Assembly: GCA_946886925.1 (NCBI GenBank) | Contig: CAMPJQ010000162.1 | Coordinates: 1-6,621, forward strand | Direction of reading: 5' to 3' | DNA: 6,621 nt | From: an uncultured Terrimonas sp. | GTDB taxonomy: Bacteria; Bacteroidota; Bacteroidia; Chitinophagales; Chitinophagaceae | Part shown: one piece after another, positions 1 to 6,621 of the stretch | How positions within the stretch are numbered: position 1 is the stretch's first letter | How the letters are laid out: the number at the start of each line of letters is the position of its first letter | The notes under the pieces: generated by a model | The model's database searches: none | What the model was told of the DNA's origin: nothing | What the model saw: only the letters and a program-made list of their open reading frames with translations | Made by a program: the position numbers and the translations under genes

Positions 1-31
1 ATTATTAACTAACCATTAAATTCTAAAAAAC

Positions 32-187
32 ATGGCAACAGCAAAAAAAGCTGCTAAAAAAGCCGCTCCTAAAAAAGCTGCTAAGAAAGCCGCTCCTAAG
101 AAAGCTGCAAAAAAAGCCGCTCCTAAAAAAGCTGCTAAGAAAGCTGCTCCTAAAAAAGCTGCTAAGAAAGCTGCTAAGAAAAAATAA
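32..187 (+). CDS. Histone H1-like Lys/Ala/Pro-rich nucleoid protein (51 aa)
   Basis: A 51-codon frame from ATG to TAA. By my count it has 23 Lys, 22 Ala, 4 Pro, one Thr, the initiator Met and no acidic residue. Residues 11-46 are four copies of a 9-residue unit (AAPKKAAKK), followed by a Lys-rich tail. The composition matches the C-terminal tail of eukaryotic histone H1 and bacterial H1-like proteins (chlamydial Hc-type, AlgP-type tails). The expected role, by family analogy, is non-specific DNA binding and charge neutralisation in the nucleoid. No globular domain is present. The start is preceded by an A-rich stretch (ttctaaaaaac) with no Shine-Dalgarno, as is usual in Bacteroidota. A strong terminator 31 bases downstream makes this a short transcript separate from the next gene. 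It could be dismissed as low complexity, but the intact frame, clean start and terminator argue for a real gene. The exact function is inferred from composition only. Confidence 0.85.
   Translation: MATAKKAAKKAAPKKAAKKAAPKKAAKKAAPKKAAKKAAPKKAAKKAAKKK
62..169 (+). repeat. Four in-frame 27-bp tandem repeats inside the H1-like gene
   Basis: The units lie at 62-88, 89-115, 116-142 and 143-169, each encoding AAPKKAAKK. Units 1 and 3 are identical at the DNA level. Unit 4 differs from them at one base and unit 2 at three, all silent. A partial unit (Ala-Ala-Lys-Lys) follows at 170-181. Near-identical units at DNA level suggest recent duplication or gene conversion, and copy number may vary between strains. 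Confidence 0.92.
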
Positions 188-218
188 GCTTAGCTTCTCT
201 CTACAGAGCGAAAAATAT

Positions 219-245
219 AAAGTCCCGGTTACGGGACTTTTTTTT
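219..245 (+). terminator. Rho-independent terminator after the H1-like gene
   Basis: A perfect 9-bp stem, AAAGTCCCG (219-227) pairing with CGGGACTTT (232-240), has a GTTA loop. The T run spans 238-245, eight in a row, partly shared with the stem. It lies 31 bases past the stop of the H1-like gene and 56 bases before the polX start, so it should separate the two transcripts. Confidence 0.9.
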
Positions 246-301
246 ATTGTTACACATACCGAAAGCTTTATTCTGTAATTTAATAGCCAACTTTTACCGA
301 T

Positions 302-1975
302 ATGGATAATTCACAAATAGCAGATGTTTTTTCTTTGCTTTCCAAACTCATGGATATTCACGGCGAAAACAGTTTCAAGGCAAAATCCTATGCAGTGGCA
401 GCTTATACCATAGAAAAAATACCTGCTGAGTTAACTGAACTGCCCGATGATAAAGTGTTTTCCATAAGAGGCATTGGCGACGCTATTGGTAAAAAGATCA
501 TGGAGATCAGGCAAACGGGGAAATTAAATGCACTGGAAGAATACCTGCAAAAAACACCTGCGGGTATACTGGAAATGCTGAACATAAAAGGATTGGGACC
601 CAAAAAGATCGCTATTATATGGAAGGAAATGGGATTGGAAACGATTGGGGAATTATTGTATGCATGCAACGAAAACAGGTTGTTGCTTTTTAAAGGGTTC
701 GGGGAAAAGACGCAGCAAAATGTAAAAACCTATATTGAATTTTACCTGCGCAGCAAAGGAAGTTACCTGTATGCCGAAATAGAACTTTATGCCCTGCAAC
801 TGCACCAGCAACTTCAAAAACAATTTCCCAACCATCAATTTGAACATACGGGTGCTTTTGCAAGACAATCGGAAACCATTGACATACTGGAATGGGTAAG
901 CACTGCAGGCAATAGTGAACTGGAACCGTTTTTTTTAGCGCATTCATTTTCTGTTACTGAAAAAAATGAAACGGGTATCCGTCTTAAAGCAGAAAACAAT
1001 GTTGCCATTGCATTTTATACTGCCCGCACTGAAAACTTCGGGAGTATTTTATTTCACACCAATTGCGCAGGCGCATTTTTAAACGAGTGGGAAAAAAGAT
1101 TTCCGGCCATGCAAACGTATAGCGGCGAAGAAGATATTTTTAAAAGTGCAGGCATTCCTTATATCCTGCCCTGCCTCCGGGAAAAAGAAATGATTATAGC
1201 CGCTGCTATGGACAGACCGTTGCCCGTACTTATTCGGCCGGAAGATGTAAAAGGCATTATTCACAGCCACAGCAACTGGAGTGATGGAAGGCAAAGCGTG
1301 GAGGATATGGCAAATGCAGCCATTGAAAAAGGATTTGAATACTTAGTGATCAGCGATCACAGCAAATCGGCCTTTTATGCCAATGGATTGAAAGAAGACA
1401 GGATAAAAGAGCAGCATCTTTATATTGACTCCCTGAATGAAAAACTTTATCCTTTCAAAATATTTAAAAGCATTGAATCCGACATTCTGAATGACGGTAA
1501 CCTCGATTACGGCAGCCAGGTATTAAGTACTTTCGACCTGGTAATAGCATCTGTTCACTCCAATCTTAAAATGACGGAAGATAAGGCTATGCTGCGTTTA
1601 CTCACAGCCATTCAAAATCCATACACCACCATACTGGGGCATATGACCGGAAGATTGCTGCTGAGCCGGGAAGGATACCCTGTAGACCATAAAAAAGTGA
1701 TTGATGTATGCGTGGATCATGATGTAGTAATAGAATTAAACGCCCACCCCCGTCGCTTAGACATAGACTGGCGCTGGATAGATTACGCATTGGAAAAAGG
1801 CGCCATTATTTCCATTGATCCGGATGCACACAATACAGAAGGCTATAAAGATATTCGCTATGGTGTGCTTGCCGCACAAAAAGCGGGATTAACAAAGCAA
1901 AGCAATCTCAGCAGCTATAGCCTGCCTGAGTTTGAAGCATTCATAAAAAAGAGAAAAGAGAAAAAAGGAATTTGA
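302..1975 (+). CDS. polX: PolX-family protein: HhH and degenerate polymerase palm plus intact PHP nuclease domain
   Basis: A 557-residue protein, close to the usual bacterial PolX length (about 570). Three helix-hairpin-helix DNA-binding motifs appear at about 52-69 (RGIGDAIGKKI), 94-107 (KGLGPKKI) and 127-141 (KGFGEKT). The palm follows at about 150-310, with the family motif at 184-199 (GAFARQSETIDILEWV) and a thumb-like stretch near 279-293 (GIPYILPCLRE). The C-terminal PHP domain (about 317-555) keeps all nine expected metal ligands: H321, H323, D328, H353, E392, H419, H447, D508 and H510. Bacterial PolX enzymes act in base-excision and gap repair, the PHP domain giving 3'-5' exonuclease and AP-endonuclease activity. 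Aligned by eye to the GSxRR...DxD motif, the two palm aspartates are Ile195 and Glu197, and the third (usual VDFR-type motif) is Ala237. I therefore infer a dead polymerase and a live nuclease. The ATG start gives a complete N-terminus directly leading into the first domain; no Shine-Dalgarno is seen. It has its own transcription unit and is convergent with the kinase. Confidence 0.93.
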   Translation: MDNSQIADVFSLLSKLMDIHGENSFKAKSYAVAAYTIEKIPAELTELPDDKVFSIRGIGDAIGKKIMEIRQTGKLNALEEYLQKTPAGILEMLNIKGLGPKKIAIIWKEMGLETIGELLYACNENRLLLFKGFGEKTQQNVKTYIEFYLRSKGSYLYAEIELYALQLHQQLQKQFPNHQFEHTGAFARQSETIDILEWVSTAGNSELEPFFLAHSFSVTEKNETGIRLKAENNVAIAFYTARTENFGSILFHTNCAGAFLNEWEKRFPAMQTYSGEEDIFKSAGIPYILPCLREKEMIIAAAMDRPLPVLIRPEDVKGIIHSHSNWSDGRQSVEDMANAAIEKGFEYLVISDHSKSAFYANGLKEDRIKEQHLYIDSLNEKLYPFKIFKSIESDILNDGNLDYGSQVLSTFDLVIASVHSNLKMTEDKAMLRLLTAIQNPYTTILGHMTGRLLLSREGYPVDHKKVIDVCVDHDVVIELNAHPRRLDIDWRWIDYALEKGAIISIDPDAHNTEGYKDIRYGVLAAQKAGLTKQSNLSSYSLPEFEAFIKKRKEKKGI

Positions 1976-1979
1976 GAAA

Positions 1980-2035
1980 GTTACAGGGTGCATGTTGAAA
2001 GTTACAAGGTACATGTTACAAGGTGCATGTTGAAA
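1980..2035. repeat. Direct repeats of GTTACA(A/G)GGT(G/A)CAT type between convergent genes
   Basis: Two 21-base copies (1980-2000 and 2015-2035) share the core GTTACARGGTGCATGTT plus GAAA and differ at one base. A shortened 14-base copy, GTTACAAGGTACAT (2001-2014), lies exactly between them. They begin five bases after the polX stop. No reading frame of note crosses them. Their nature (dispersed intergenic repeat, decayed element, or transcription-end structure) is not evident from this copy alone. Confidence 0.85.
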
Positions 2036-2072
2036 GGACAACCCTGGACCCTGGACCCTGAAACCTTGTAAC
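2001..2072. repeat. Inverted repeat GTTACAAGGT / ACCTTGTAAC
   Basis: GTTACAAGGT occurs at 2001-2010 and 2015-2024, and its exact reverse complement ACCTTGTAAC is at 2063-2072. Either left copy could form a 10-bp stem with the right arm across a loop of 38 or 52 bases. There is no T tract on either strand, so it is not a classical intrinsic terminator, although it sits where transcripts from polX and the kinase converge. Confidence 0.7.
2041..2061. repeat. Heptamer tandem repeat ACCCTGG x3
   Basis: ACCCTGG, ACCCTGG and ACCCTGA lie head to tail at 2041-2047, 2048-2054 and 2055-2061. The last unit merges into CCTGAAACCTT (2057-2067), which recurs exactly at 2080-2090. The array is part of the same repeat-rich gap. 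Confidence 0.85.
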
Positions 2073-2114
2073 CTGCTCTCCTGAAACCTTCACCCCCTGC
2101 CACCCGGCTGCTCA

Positions 2115-5100
2115 TCAGGACACCGTACCATTTTCATGAAGAGGCAACTCCACATAAAATGTAGTTCCTCTTCCTTCTTCGGTATCAAACCAAATACTTC
2201 CCCGCGATTGTTCCACGATGCCTTTACATATTGCCAGCCCTAAACCAGTACCCGAAGTTTTTGTGGTAAAATTAGGCGTAAATATATTGATGAGCATTGC
2301 TTTTGGAATGCCTAAACCACTATCGGTGATACTAATGGTTACGTTATGCGCGTTTCTTTTTTCTTTTACAATAACCGACCCATTTTCGTCTTCAGGAATA
2401 GCTTCTATGGCATTTTGCAAAAGATTGGTAAACAGCCTGTTGATTTGGGTTTTATCTGCGTCAACCAATAAAGGCTCCTCAGCAGGTTCCCACTGAACAG
2501 TTACTCTTTCCTGCACATCATGAAGATATACCAGTGAATTTAAAAGCTTATTCATGTCGAAAACTTCGTTCCTGGCGTTTCCGATGTTAGCGAATTGCGA
2601 AAATTCGGAAGCTATCCTCGACAAATGATCTATCTGTTCAACAAGGGTTTGAGCTACATTCGAAGACAACTCCTTAACGTTGGGTGCATTATTGTTAATG
2701 GCTTTTTGCAAATATTGTATACTCAGCTTCATAGGTGTAAGCGGATTTTTAATTTCGTGCGCTACCTGCCTTGCCATTTCACGCCACGCTCCTTCTCTTT
2801 CTGTTTTTGCCAAAGCCACCGCACTTTCTTCCAGCTTTTGAACCATTTTATTGTATTCTTTTACCAATCCGCCAATTTCATCTTTTTTAGTCCAAACAAT
2901 TTCTGCATTATGCTTACCGAGATTCACGTCCTTCATCATTGCGCTGATCAGGGTAAAAGAACCGGTTATTCTGTTGGTAAGGAACAATGCAATAATACCG
3001 GATAACAGAAAGATAAAGGCATTAAGGTTGATGATGGTAACCAGGAAACTCGATATCTCCTGCTTGAGGCGGTTTTGAGAATTGAAATAAGGGATATTAA
3101 GATACGCAACGGTTTTCCTGTTATCGGCCAACACCGGCACATAAATACTGAGGTAATTCATTTTACCATATTTTTCTTCCTGCACATACTGGATCTTCTT
3201 TTGCCGGTTAAGATTATAAAAGGCAAGCGGATCCATCATACGGCTTAATACGCCCTTGTTGTATACAAAAGGCTGGGAAGAGATCTGGAGCGAGCCATCG
3301 GAGTTATAGAGATTAACATCCGCATTGTGCAGTTGCGCCATTTCTGTAATTTGCTGCCGCACCGATTTGCCGTAAGCAGAATCATACACCTGCATTATAT
3401 CATCCATCAACCTGTGATCGCTAACCTTATTCTTTAAAGCAGCAGATATATCCTGTATTGACCGGCTCAGCTTATCGCGGTTATTCTTATTATAGGAAGC
3501 TGTAAAAAATAAAATAGTGGCCGCGCCTACTACAATAAAAGAAAATACGCTTACAAAAATCACAGTGCCGTATATCTGCGACCGGATATTAAAATCGGTG
3601 ATCTCACGCAAGGCCCGCCATCGGAAGCCCGACTGAATAATGATGCTTGCTATCTGAAACAAGGCTACCAGCAAAAGAAAAGAACAAAACAGGTACGCGA
3701 AAAGCGTAATGGCTTCCATTATGAAGCTGCTTCTCCGTGTTATAATAATTACTTTATTACCCGACTTGTACCACAATTCACTATAGCCATTGACCAGCTT
3801 TTCGAAAAATTCCTGTTTGGGCAGATCATTTTCCGTTAAGGCGGTAGGAAAACTATAGTCGTTAACATATACCTGTAAAGCGCCACTGTCGTAAATAGCA
3901 TAGGCATAATCCGGCGCATATTCAAATGAATAATCTTCGGCCTGCCTGAACAATTCGGGATACAATGCCTCACTGCGATATCGTTTAGGATTCGACAGCA
4001 TAAAAAAATAGGACTTTGTAGCATGAGCGCTATCCTTGATTTCTTTAAGATAGATATAGCTGAATTTATCGAAGGCCGTTTCGTAATAGCGAAGTCCGGG
4101 TATCTTGGTGTCTTTGCCCTGTACAGAGTAGATTGTATTTAATTCATCAAAGGTTAATCTTTCACCACTGGGAATAGGCCGTTCTTCCGCATCATAAAAA
4201 AAAAGTTCCGTATCGTATTTATTAAGATAGGGCGTAAAATTGGCGTTAATAAGACTGTCTTTAAATATAGCGCTTTGTACAGGATCGTGAAGCCGCCAGA
4301 GATGGGTAAGAAAAAAATTATTACTGAAACTTTGTATGGCTATATTTAATAACCGCTCACTGGAAGGATCGGCCTGCATCACTAATTTCTCTGCTGTTCT
4401 TTTCCGTAATTCCAGCTCCCGCGAACGATTCTGAAAAATAATAATAGAAGCAATGGATGCAGAAAAAATAAACAACCAGAAAAGGGCATTCGCTACCAGG
4501 AAATTTGTTTTTTTCAAACTGAGCTCCACTTTGCTCATAAGGTATACATACAATATCAACCAGCTCAGCATGCACAATTCAAACAAGATATAAGGACTGC
4601 TCATTCTTACACTCAGCCCCAATAATCCAATAATGGAAATGATCAGTATGGGATTGTAGCGCGACTTGCGGTTTAATATACTGATGGCTTTTAAGACGGC
4701 CTGTGAAAAAATAAAGTATCCCAGCGACACGCAGCATAATACAATAAATCCAAATACACTGTAAATATTAAGACTGAAGAAATTGGTAACATCAAATGAA
4801 ATTTGTGAATCGGCAACCAGGCTTCGTATTACATGTCCGCCAATGAGCGTGGCTACTACCATTACCAGGGCCAGGGCTATAATTGCTGCCCGGCGCAAGC
4901 CAATACCTGGTATTTGCAGGCGGATATTTTGCTTTGATAACCGGATCCTTGCAAAAAGCACCAGCCAAAAAAAGAGGATGCTGTTGATCAGCAGATCTCC
5001 TAAAGAACGCGATATGAGGCTGGAGCCGTATATAACGGGGTCAAATAATTCGAACTGGCGGAAATTGGCAGGTACAGGGAAAAAATAACTTAACACACGT

Positions 5101-5879
5101 AAACCTATCATTAAAATAACCATGAAAGATACGCCTGCAACAGCCCCGGCAAATCTTGAAATAGCTACCGCCACATTATGAAAAAAGAAAAGCGTAAGTA
5201 AGGCCCCCAATATCCTTAACAGCATGGTTAACCAGTCGTTATTGCGCTGTTCAATTAAAGATTTAGGCTGAAGATAAAAAAGCGTTGTACCGTTGATGCT
5301 TTGTATCGGATATTGGGTAGGTGTAAATACAAGTGCATAATTTTCTTCAATATTGGCATGATTAACAAAACCGTTCTTAAGGTATTCACTTTCCAGTACA
5401 TACTGCCGGCGGACAGGCAGAAGGTATAAAGCAATAATAGACCGGCCCTGGTAGATGATTTTTTTTCGTATCACTTCATATTGCCCGTTAGCCAGGGAAG
5501 CGATATACCTGGGTTGTTCTTTCTGCAATAAATCATTCTCCGGTAAAACAGATTGTGTATTCCAGAATAAAAGGTTGTAGGTTCCGGGAACTACTTCATC
5601 ATACAAAAAAACTTTATATTCCTGTTGGGTGATGCGTTGCACCTCAGCTTCATTTTCCTTTTTATTAAGGATCCGGCCCAGCAATACCGTGTCTCTTAAA
5701 AATGAATCGAAATTTTGCTCATTCCGCCAGATATATTTCTCAAGAGATTTTTTTACCCCGCCAGGCGAAGAAGTATAAGACCAGTAATTACTGAAGATAA
5801 AAGATAATGTAAAAAGCCATGCCGCCCCAATAAGCAGGTAACCGTTGTTATACAATATATCTGTCCAGAATTTTTTCAA
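2115..5879 (-). CDS. Large multi-pass sensor histidine kinase with NtrY-like core (1254 aa)
   Basis: This inner-membrane kinase is expected to autophosphorylate on His and pass phosphate to a response regulator. I read about 12 membrane segments, near 12-31, 216-238, 243-267, 293-312, 328-352, 372-396, 409-426, 429-449, 459-482, 722-748, 769-793 and 943-968. Basic loops (310-330, 397-409, 450-457, 750-767) fall on the predicted cytoplasmic side, so the topology is consistent. Three extracytoplasmic domains result: about 32-215, 483-718 and 794-942. The last resembles a Cache-type sensor (VNLYNSDGSL, then YLSIYVPVL). Next come HAMP (about 969-1021), HisKA with phosphoacceptor H1041 (HEIKNPLTPMKLSIQYL, very like NtrY), and an ATPase domain with N1156 (LLQNAIEA), DSGLGIP (1186-1192) and GTGLGLAI (1210-1217). 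All kinase boxes are intact. Translation starts at TTG, overlapping the mazG stop; an in-frame stop two codons upstream excludes an earlier start. No response regulator is in the window. The ligand is unknown. Confidence 0.93.
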   Translation of the reverse strand: MKKFWTDILYNNGYLLIGAAWLFTLSFIFSNYWSYTSSPGGVKKSLEKYIWRNEQNFDSFLRDTVLLGRILNKKENEAEVQRITQQEYKVFLYDEVVPGTYNLLFWNTQSVLPENDLLQKEQPRYIASLANGQYEVIRKKIIYQGRSIIALYLLPVRRQYVLESEYLKNGFVNHANIEENYALVFTPTQYPIQSINGTTLFYLQPKSLIEQRNNDWLTMLLRILGALLTLFFFHNVAVAISRFAGAVAGVSFMVILMIGLRVLSYFFPVPANFRQFELFDPVIYGSSLISRSLGDLLINSILFFWLVLFARIRLSKQNIRLQIPGIGLRRAAIIALALVMVVATLIGGHVIRSLVADSQISFDVTNFFSLNIYSVFGFIVLCCVSLGYFIFSQAVLKAISILNRKSRYNPILIISIIGLLGLSVRMSSPYILFELCMLSWLILYVYLMSKVELSLKKTNFLVANALFWLFIFSASIASIIIFQNRSRELELRKRTAEKLVMQADPSSERLLNIAIQSFSNNFFLTHLWRLHDPVQSAIFKDSLINANFTPYLNKYDTELFFYDAEERPIPSGERLTFDELNTIYSVQGKDTKIPGLRYYETAFDKFSYIYLKEIKDSAHATKSYFFMLSNPKRYRSEALYPELFRQAEDYSFEYAPDYAYAIYDSGALQVYVNDYSFPTALTENDLPKQEFFEKLVNGYSELWYKSGNKVIIITRRSSFIMEAITLFAYLFCSFLLLVALFQIASIIIQSGFRWRALREITDFNIRSQIYGTVIFVSVFSFIVVGAATILFFTASYNKNNRDKLSRSIQDISAALKNKVSDHRLMDDIMQVYDSAYGKSVRQQITEMAQLHNADVNLYNSDGSLQISSQPFVYNKGVLSRMMDPLAFYNLNRQKKIQYVQEEKYGKMNYLSIYVPVLADNRKTVAYLNIPYFNSQNRLKQEISSFLVTIINLNAFIFLLSGIIALFLTNRITGSFTLISAMMKDVNLGKHNAEIVWTKKDEIGGLVKEYNKMVQKLEESAVALAKTEREGAWREMARQVAHEIKNPLTPMKLSIQYLQKAINNNAPNVKELSSNVAQTLVEQIDHLSRIASEFSQFANIGNARNEVFDMNKLLNSLVYLHDVQERVTVQWEPAEEPLLVDADKTQINRLFTNLLQNAIEAIPEDENGSVIVKEKRNAHNVTISITDSGLGIPKAMLINIFTPNFTTKTSGTGLGLAICKGIVEQSRGSIWFDTEEGRGTTFYVELPLHENGTVS
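5876..5879 (-). other. TTGA stop/start overlap coupling mazG to the kinase
   Basis: Read on the minus strand, TTGA contains both the kinase start TTG (5879-5877) and the mazG stop TGA (5878-5876). In the kinase frame the codons just before are TGA then ATC, so TTG is the only plausible start; the next in-frame Met is residue 219, after the first membrane segment and first sensor domain. No Shine-Dalgarno precedes it (the upstream sequence is A-rich), so initiation probably relies on ribosomes finishing mazG. Confidence 0.8.
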
Positions 5880-6621
5880 GATTCAGTTTTTTGCTTTTTA
5901 ATCTGGTTCCAGATTTCATCCATTTCTCCAAGCGACATTTCCGATAAATTCCTGCCTTTGGCTATTGCCGCCTGCTCCATACGGGTAAACCGGTCAATGA
6001 ATTTCTTATTGGTTCGCTCCAATGCATTTTCAGCGTCAATATGCAAAAATCGTGCATAGTTAATGAGTGAAAATACAAGATCGCCATATTCATCTTCAAT
6101 GCTTTCAGTGTTGCCATCCACAATGGCTTCCTGCAATTCCCGCATCTCTTCCTCCACTTTTTCCCAAACCTGCCCGCGGTTATCCCATTCAAATCCTACC
6201 TGTTTTGCTTTCTCCTGCAACCGCATGGCTTTTACCGTTGCAGGAAGCGCCGCCGGCACACCGCCCAGAACGGATTTTTTTCCTTCTTTTAATTTTAATT
6301 TTTCCCAATTGCGTTTCACATCATCTTCATTTTTCACCTGCACATCTCCATAAATATGAGGATGCCGGAAGATCAGTTTTTCGCATACGCCATTAATAAC
6401 GTCCTCTAATGAAAATTGCTTTTGCTCACTGGCTATTTTAGCATAAAAAACAATATGCAGCAAAATATCTCCCAGTTCTTCCCTGATCTCTTTCCAGTTA
6501 CCCTCCGTTATGGCATCTGTCAGTTCATAGGTTTCTTCAATGGTAAGCGAACGCAATGTTTGTATCGTTTGCTTTTTATCCCACGGGCATTGCGCTCTTA
6601 ACTCATCCATGATCTTTACCA
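5876..6621 (-). CDS. mazG: MazG nucleoside triphosphate pyrophosphohydrolase, 5' end beyond window
   Basis: MazG hydrolyses (d)NTPs to NMPs and pyrophosphate, a cytosolic house-cleaning role; in E. coli it also affects ppGpp-linked survival. The 244 residues from the ATG at 6610-6608 hold both tandem MazG domains. The first has CPWDKKQT (8-15), the EExxE ligands E25, E26 and E29, and ExxD E45/D48. A linker with FRHPHIYGD (81-89) follows. The second has E154, E155 and E158, then E174/D177 (EDEYGDLVF), and ends in the family-typical WNQIKKQ. The frame stays open upstream of that ATG through Ile, Lys, Val and a codon ending TG at the window edge. Family members usually read L-x-x-I-M-D-E-L-R here, with about 10-20 residues before it, so the true start is probably outside the window and this ATG internal. 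Its stop overlaps the kinase start, giving a two-gene operon at least. Confidence 0.95.
   Translation of the reverse strand, partial: VKIMDELRAQCPWDKKQTIQTLRSLTIEETYELTDAITEGNWKEIREELGDILLHIVFYAKIASEQKQFSLEDVINGVCEKLIFRHPHIYGDVQVKNEDDVKRNWEKLKLKEGKKSVLGGVPAALPATVKAMRLQEKAKQVGFEWDNRGQVWEKVEEEMRELQEAIVDGNTESIEDEYGDLVFSLINYARFLHIDAENALERTNKKFIDRFTRMEQAAIAKGRNLSEMSLGEMDEIWNQIKKQKTES

Noticed and set aside
62..187. Assembly artefact or non-coding low-complexity tract instead of a gene
   Set aside because: The 27-bp periodicity keeps frame throughout, differences between units are silent, and the frame ends in a stop followed by a strong terminator.
276..283. TAATTTAA as a Bacteroidota -7 promoter element (TAnnTTTG) for polX
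   Set aside because: It misses the last two consensus bases, and the nearest upstream TTG (247-249) is about 26 bases away, longer than the usual spacing. A promoter is expected between the terminator and polX, but I cannot place it.
403..1790. Several open frames of 62-88 codons on the minus strand within polX
   Set aside because: They lie wholly inside a well-supported gene, show no recognisable domain, and have Cys/Phe/Pro-rich compositions typical of antisense shadows.
1980..2090. CRISPR array
   Set aside because: The repeats are abutting or irregularly spaced, shorter than usual, and have no uniform spacers or cas genes nearby.
2218..5088. Plus-strand frames of 75-136 codons opposite the histidine kinase, and small minus-strand frames in other phases
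   Set aside because: The kinase frame is continuous and carries all family motifs; these frames have no domain or initiation context and are explained as shadows.
6063..6601. Plus-strand frames of 61-109 codons opposite mazG
   Set aside because: They are Ser/Phe/Pro-rich antisense translations of conserved MazG motifs with no independent support.

Overview
The window looks like a chromosomal segment of a Bacteroidota bacterium, most likely from the Chitinophagaceae or a close relative. Four things point there. Shine-Dalgarno sequences are absent before the starts. Base composition is moderately AT-rich. There is a tiny Lys/Ala/Pro histone H1-like protein of the kind common in that group. The intergenic DNA carries 'GTTACAAGGT / ACCTTGTAAC' repeats. 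This placement is inferred from style and was not tested by a search.

Layout, left to right: (1) a 51-residue histone H1-like gene (32-187, +), built from four 27-bp in-frame repeats and closed by a strong intrinsic terminator (219-245). (2) A PolX-family gene (302-1975, +) with three helix-hairpin-helix motifs, a polymerase palm and a C-terminal PHP nuclease domain. (3) A 139-bp gap between convergent genes (1976-2114), filled with short direct, tandem and inverted repeats. (4) A very large membrane sensor histidine kinase (2115-5879, -) with about 12 membrane segments, three extracytoplasmic domains and an NtrY-like HAMP-HisKA-ATPase core. (5) mazG (5876 to the right edge, -), whose 5' end runs out of the window. 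mazG and the kinase overlap by four bases (TTGA) and form an operon read right to left.

Functionally the window is mostly housekeeping: nucleoid compaction, DNA repair, nucleotide-pool cleaning, and one orphan sensor kinase. The most notable points are two. The PolX protein appears to have lost all three catalytic carboxylates of its polymerase site while keeping a full set of PHP metal ligands, so it is probably a nuclease on a DNA-binding scaffold rather than a polymerase. The kinase has an unusually elaborate sensory half, starts at a TTG codon inside the mazG stop, and has no response regulator beside it in the window. I found no CRISPR array, tRNA, rRNA, insertion sequence or recognisable defence system.
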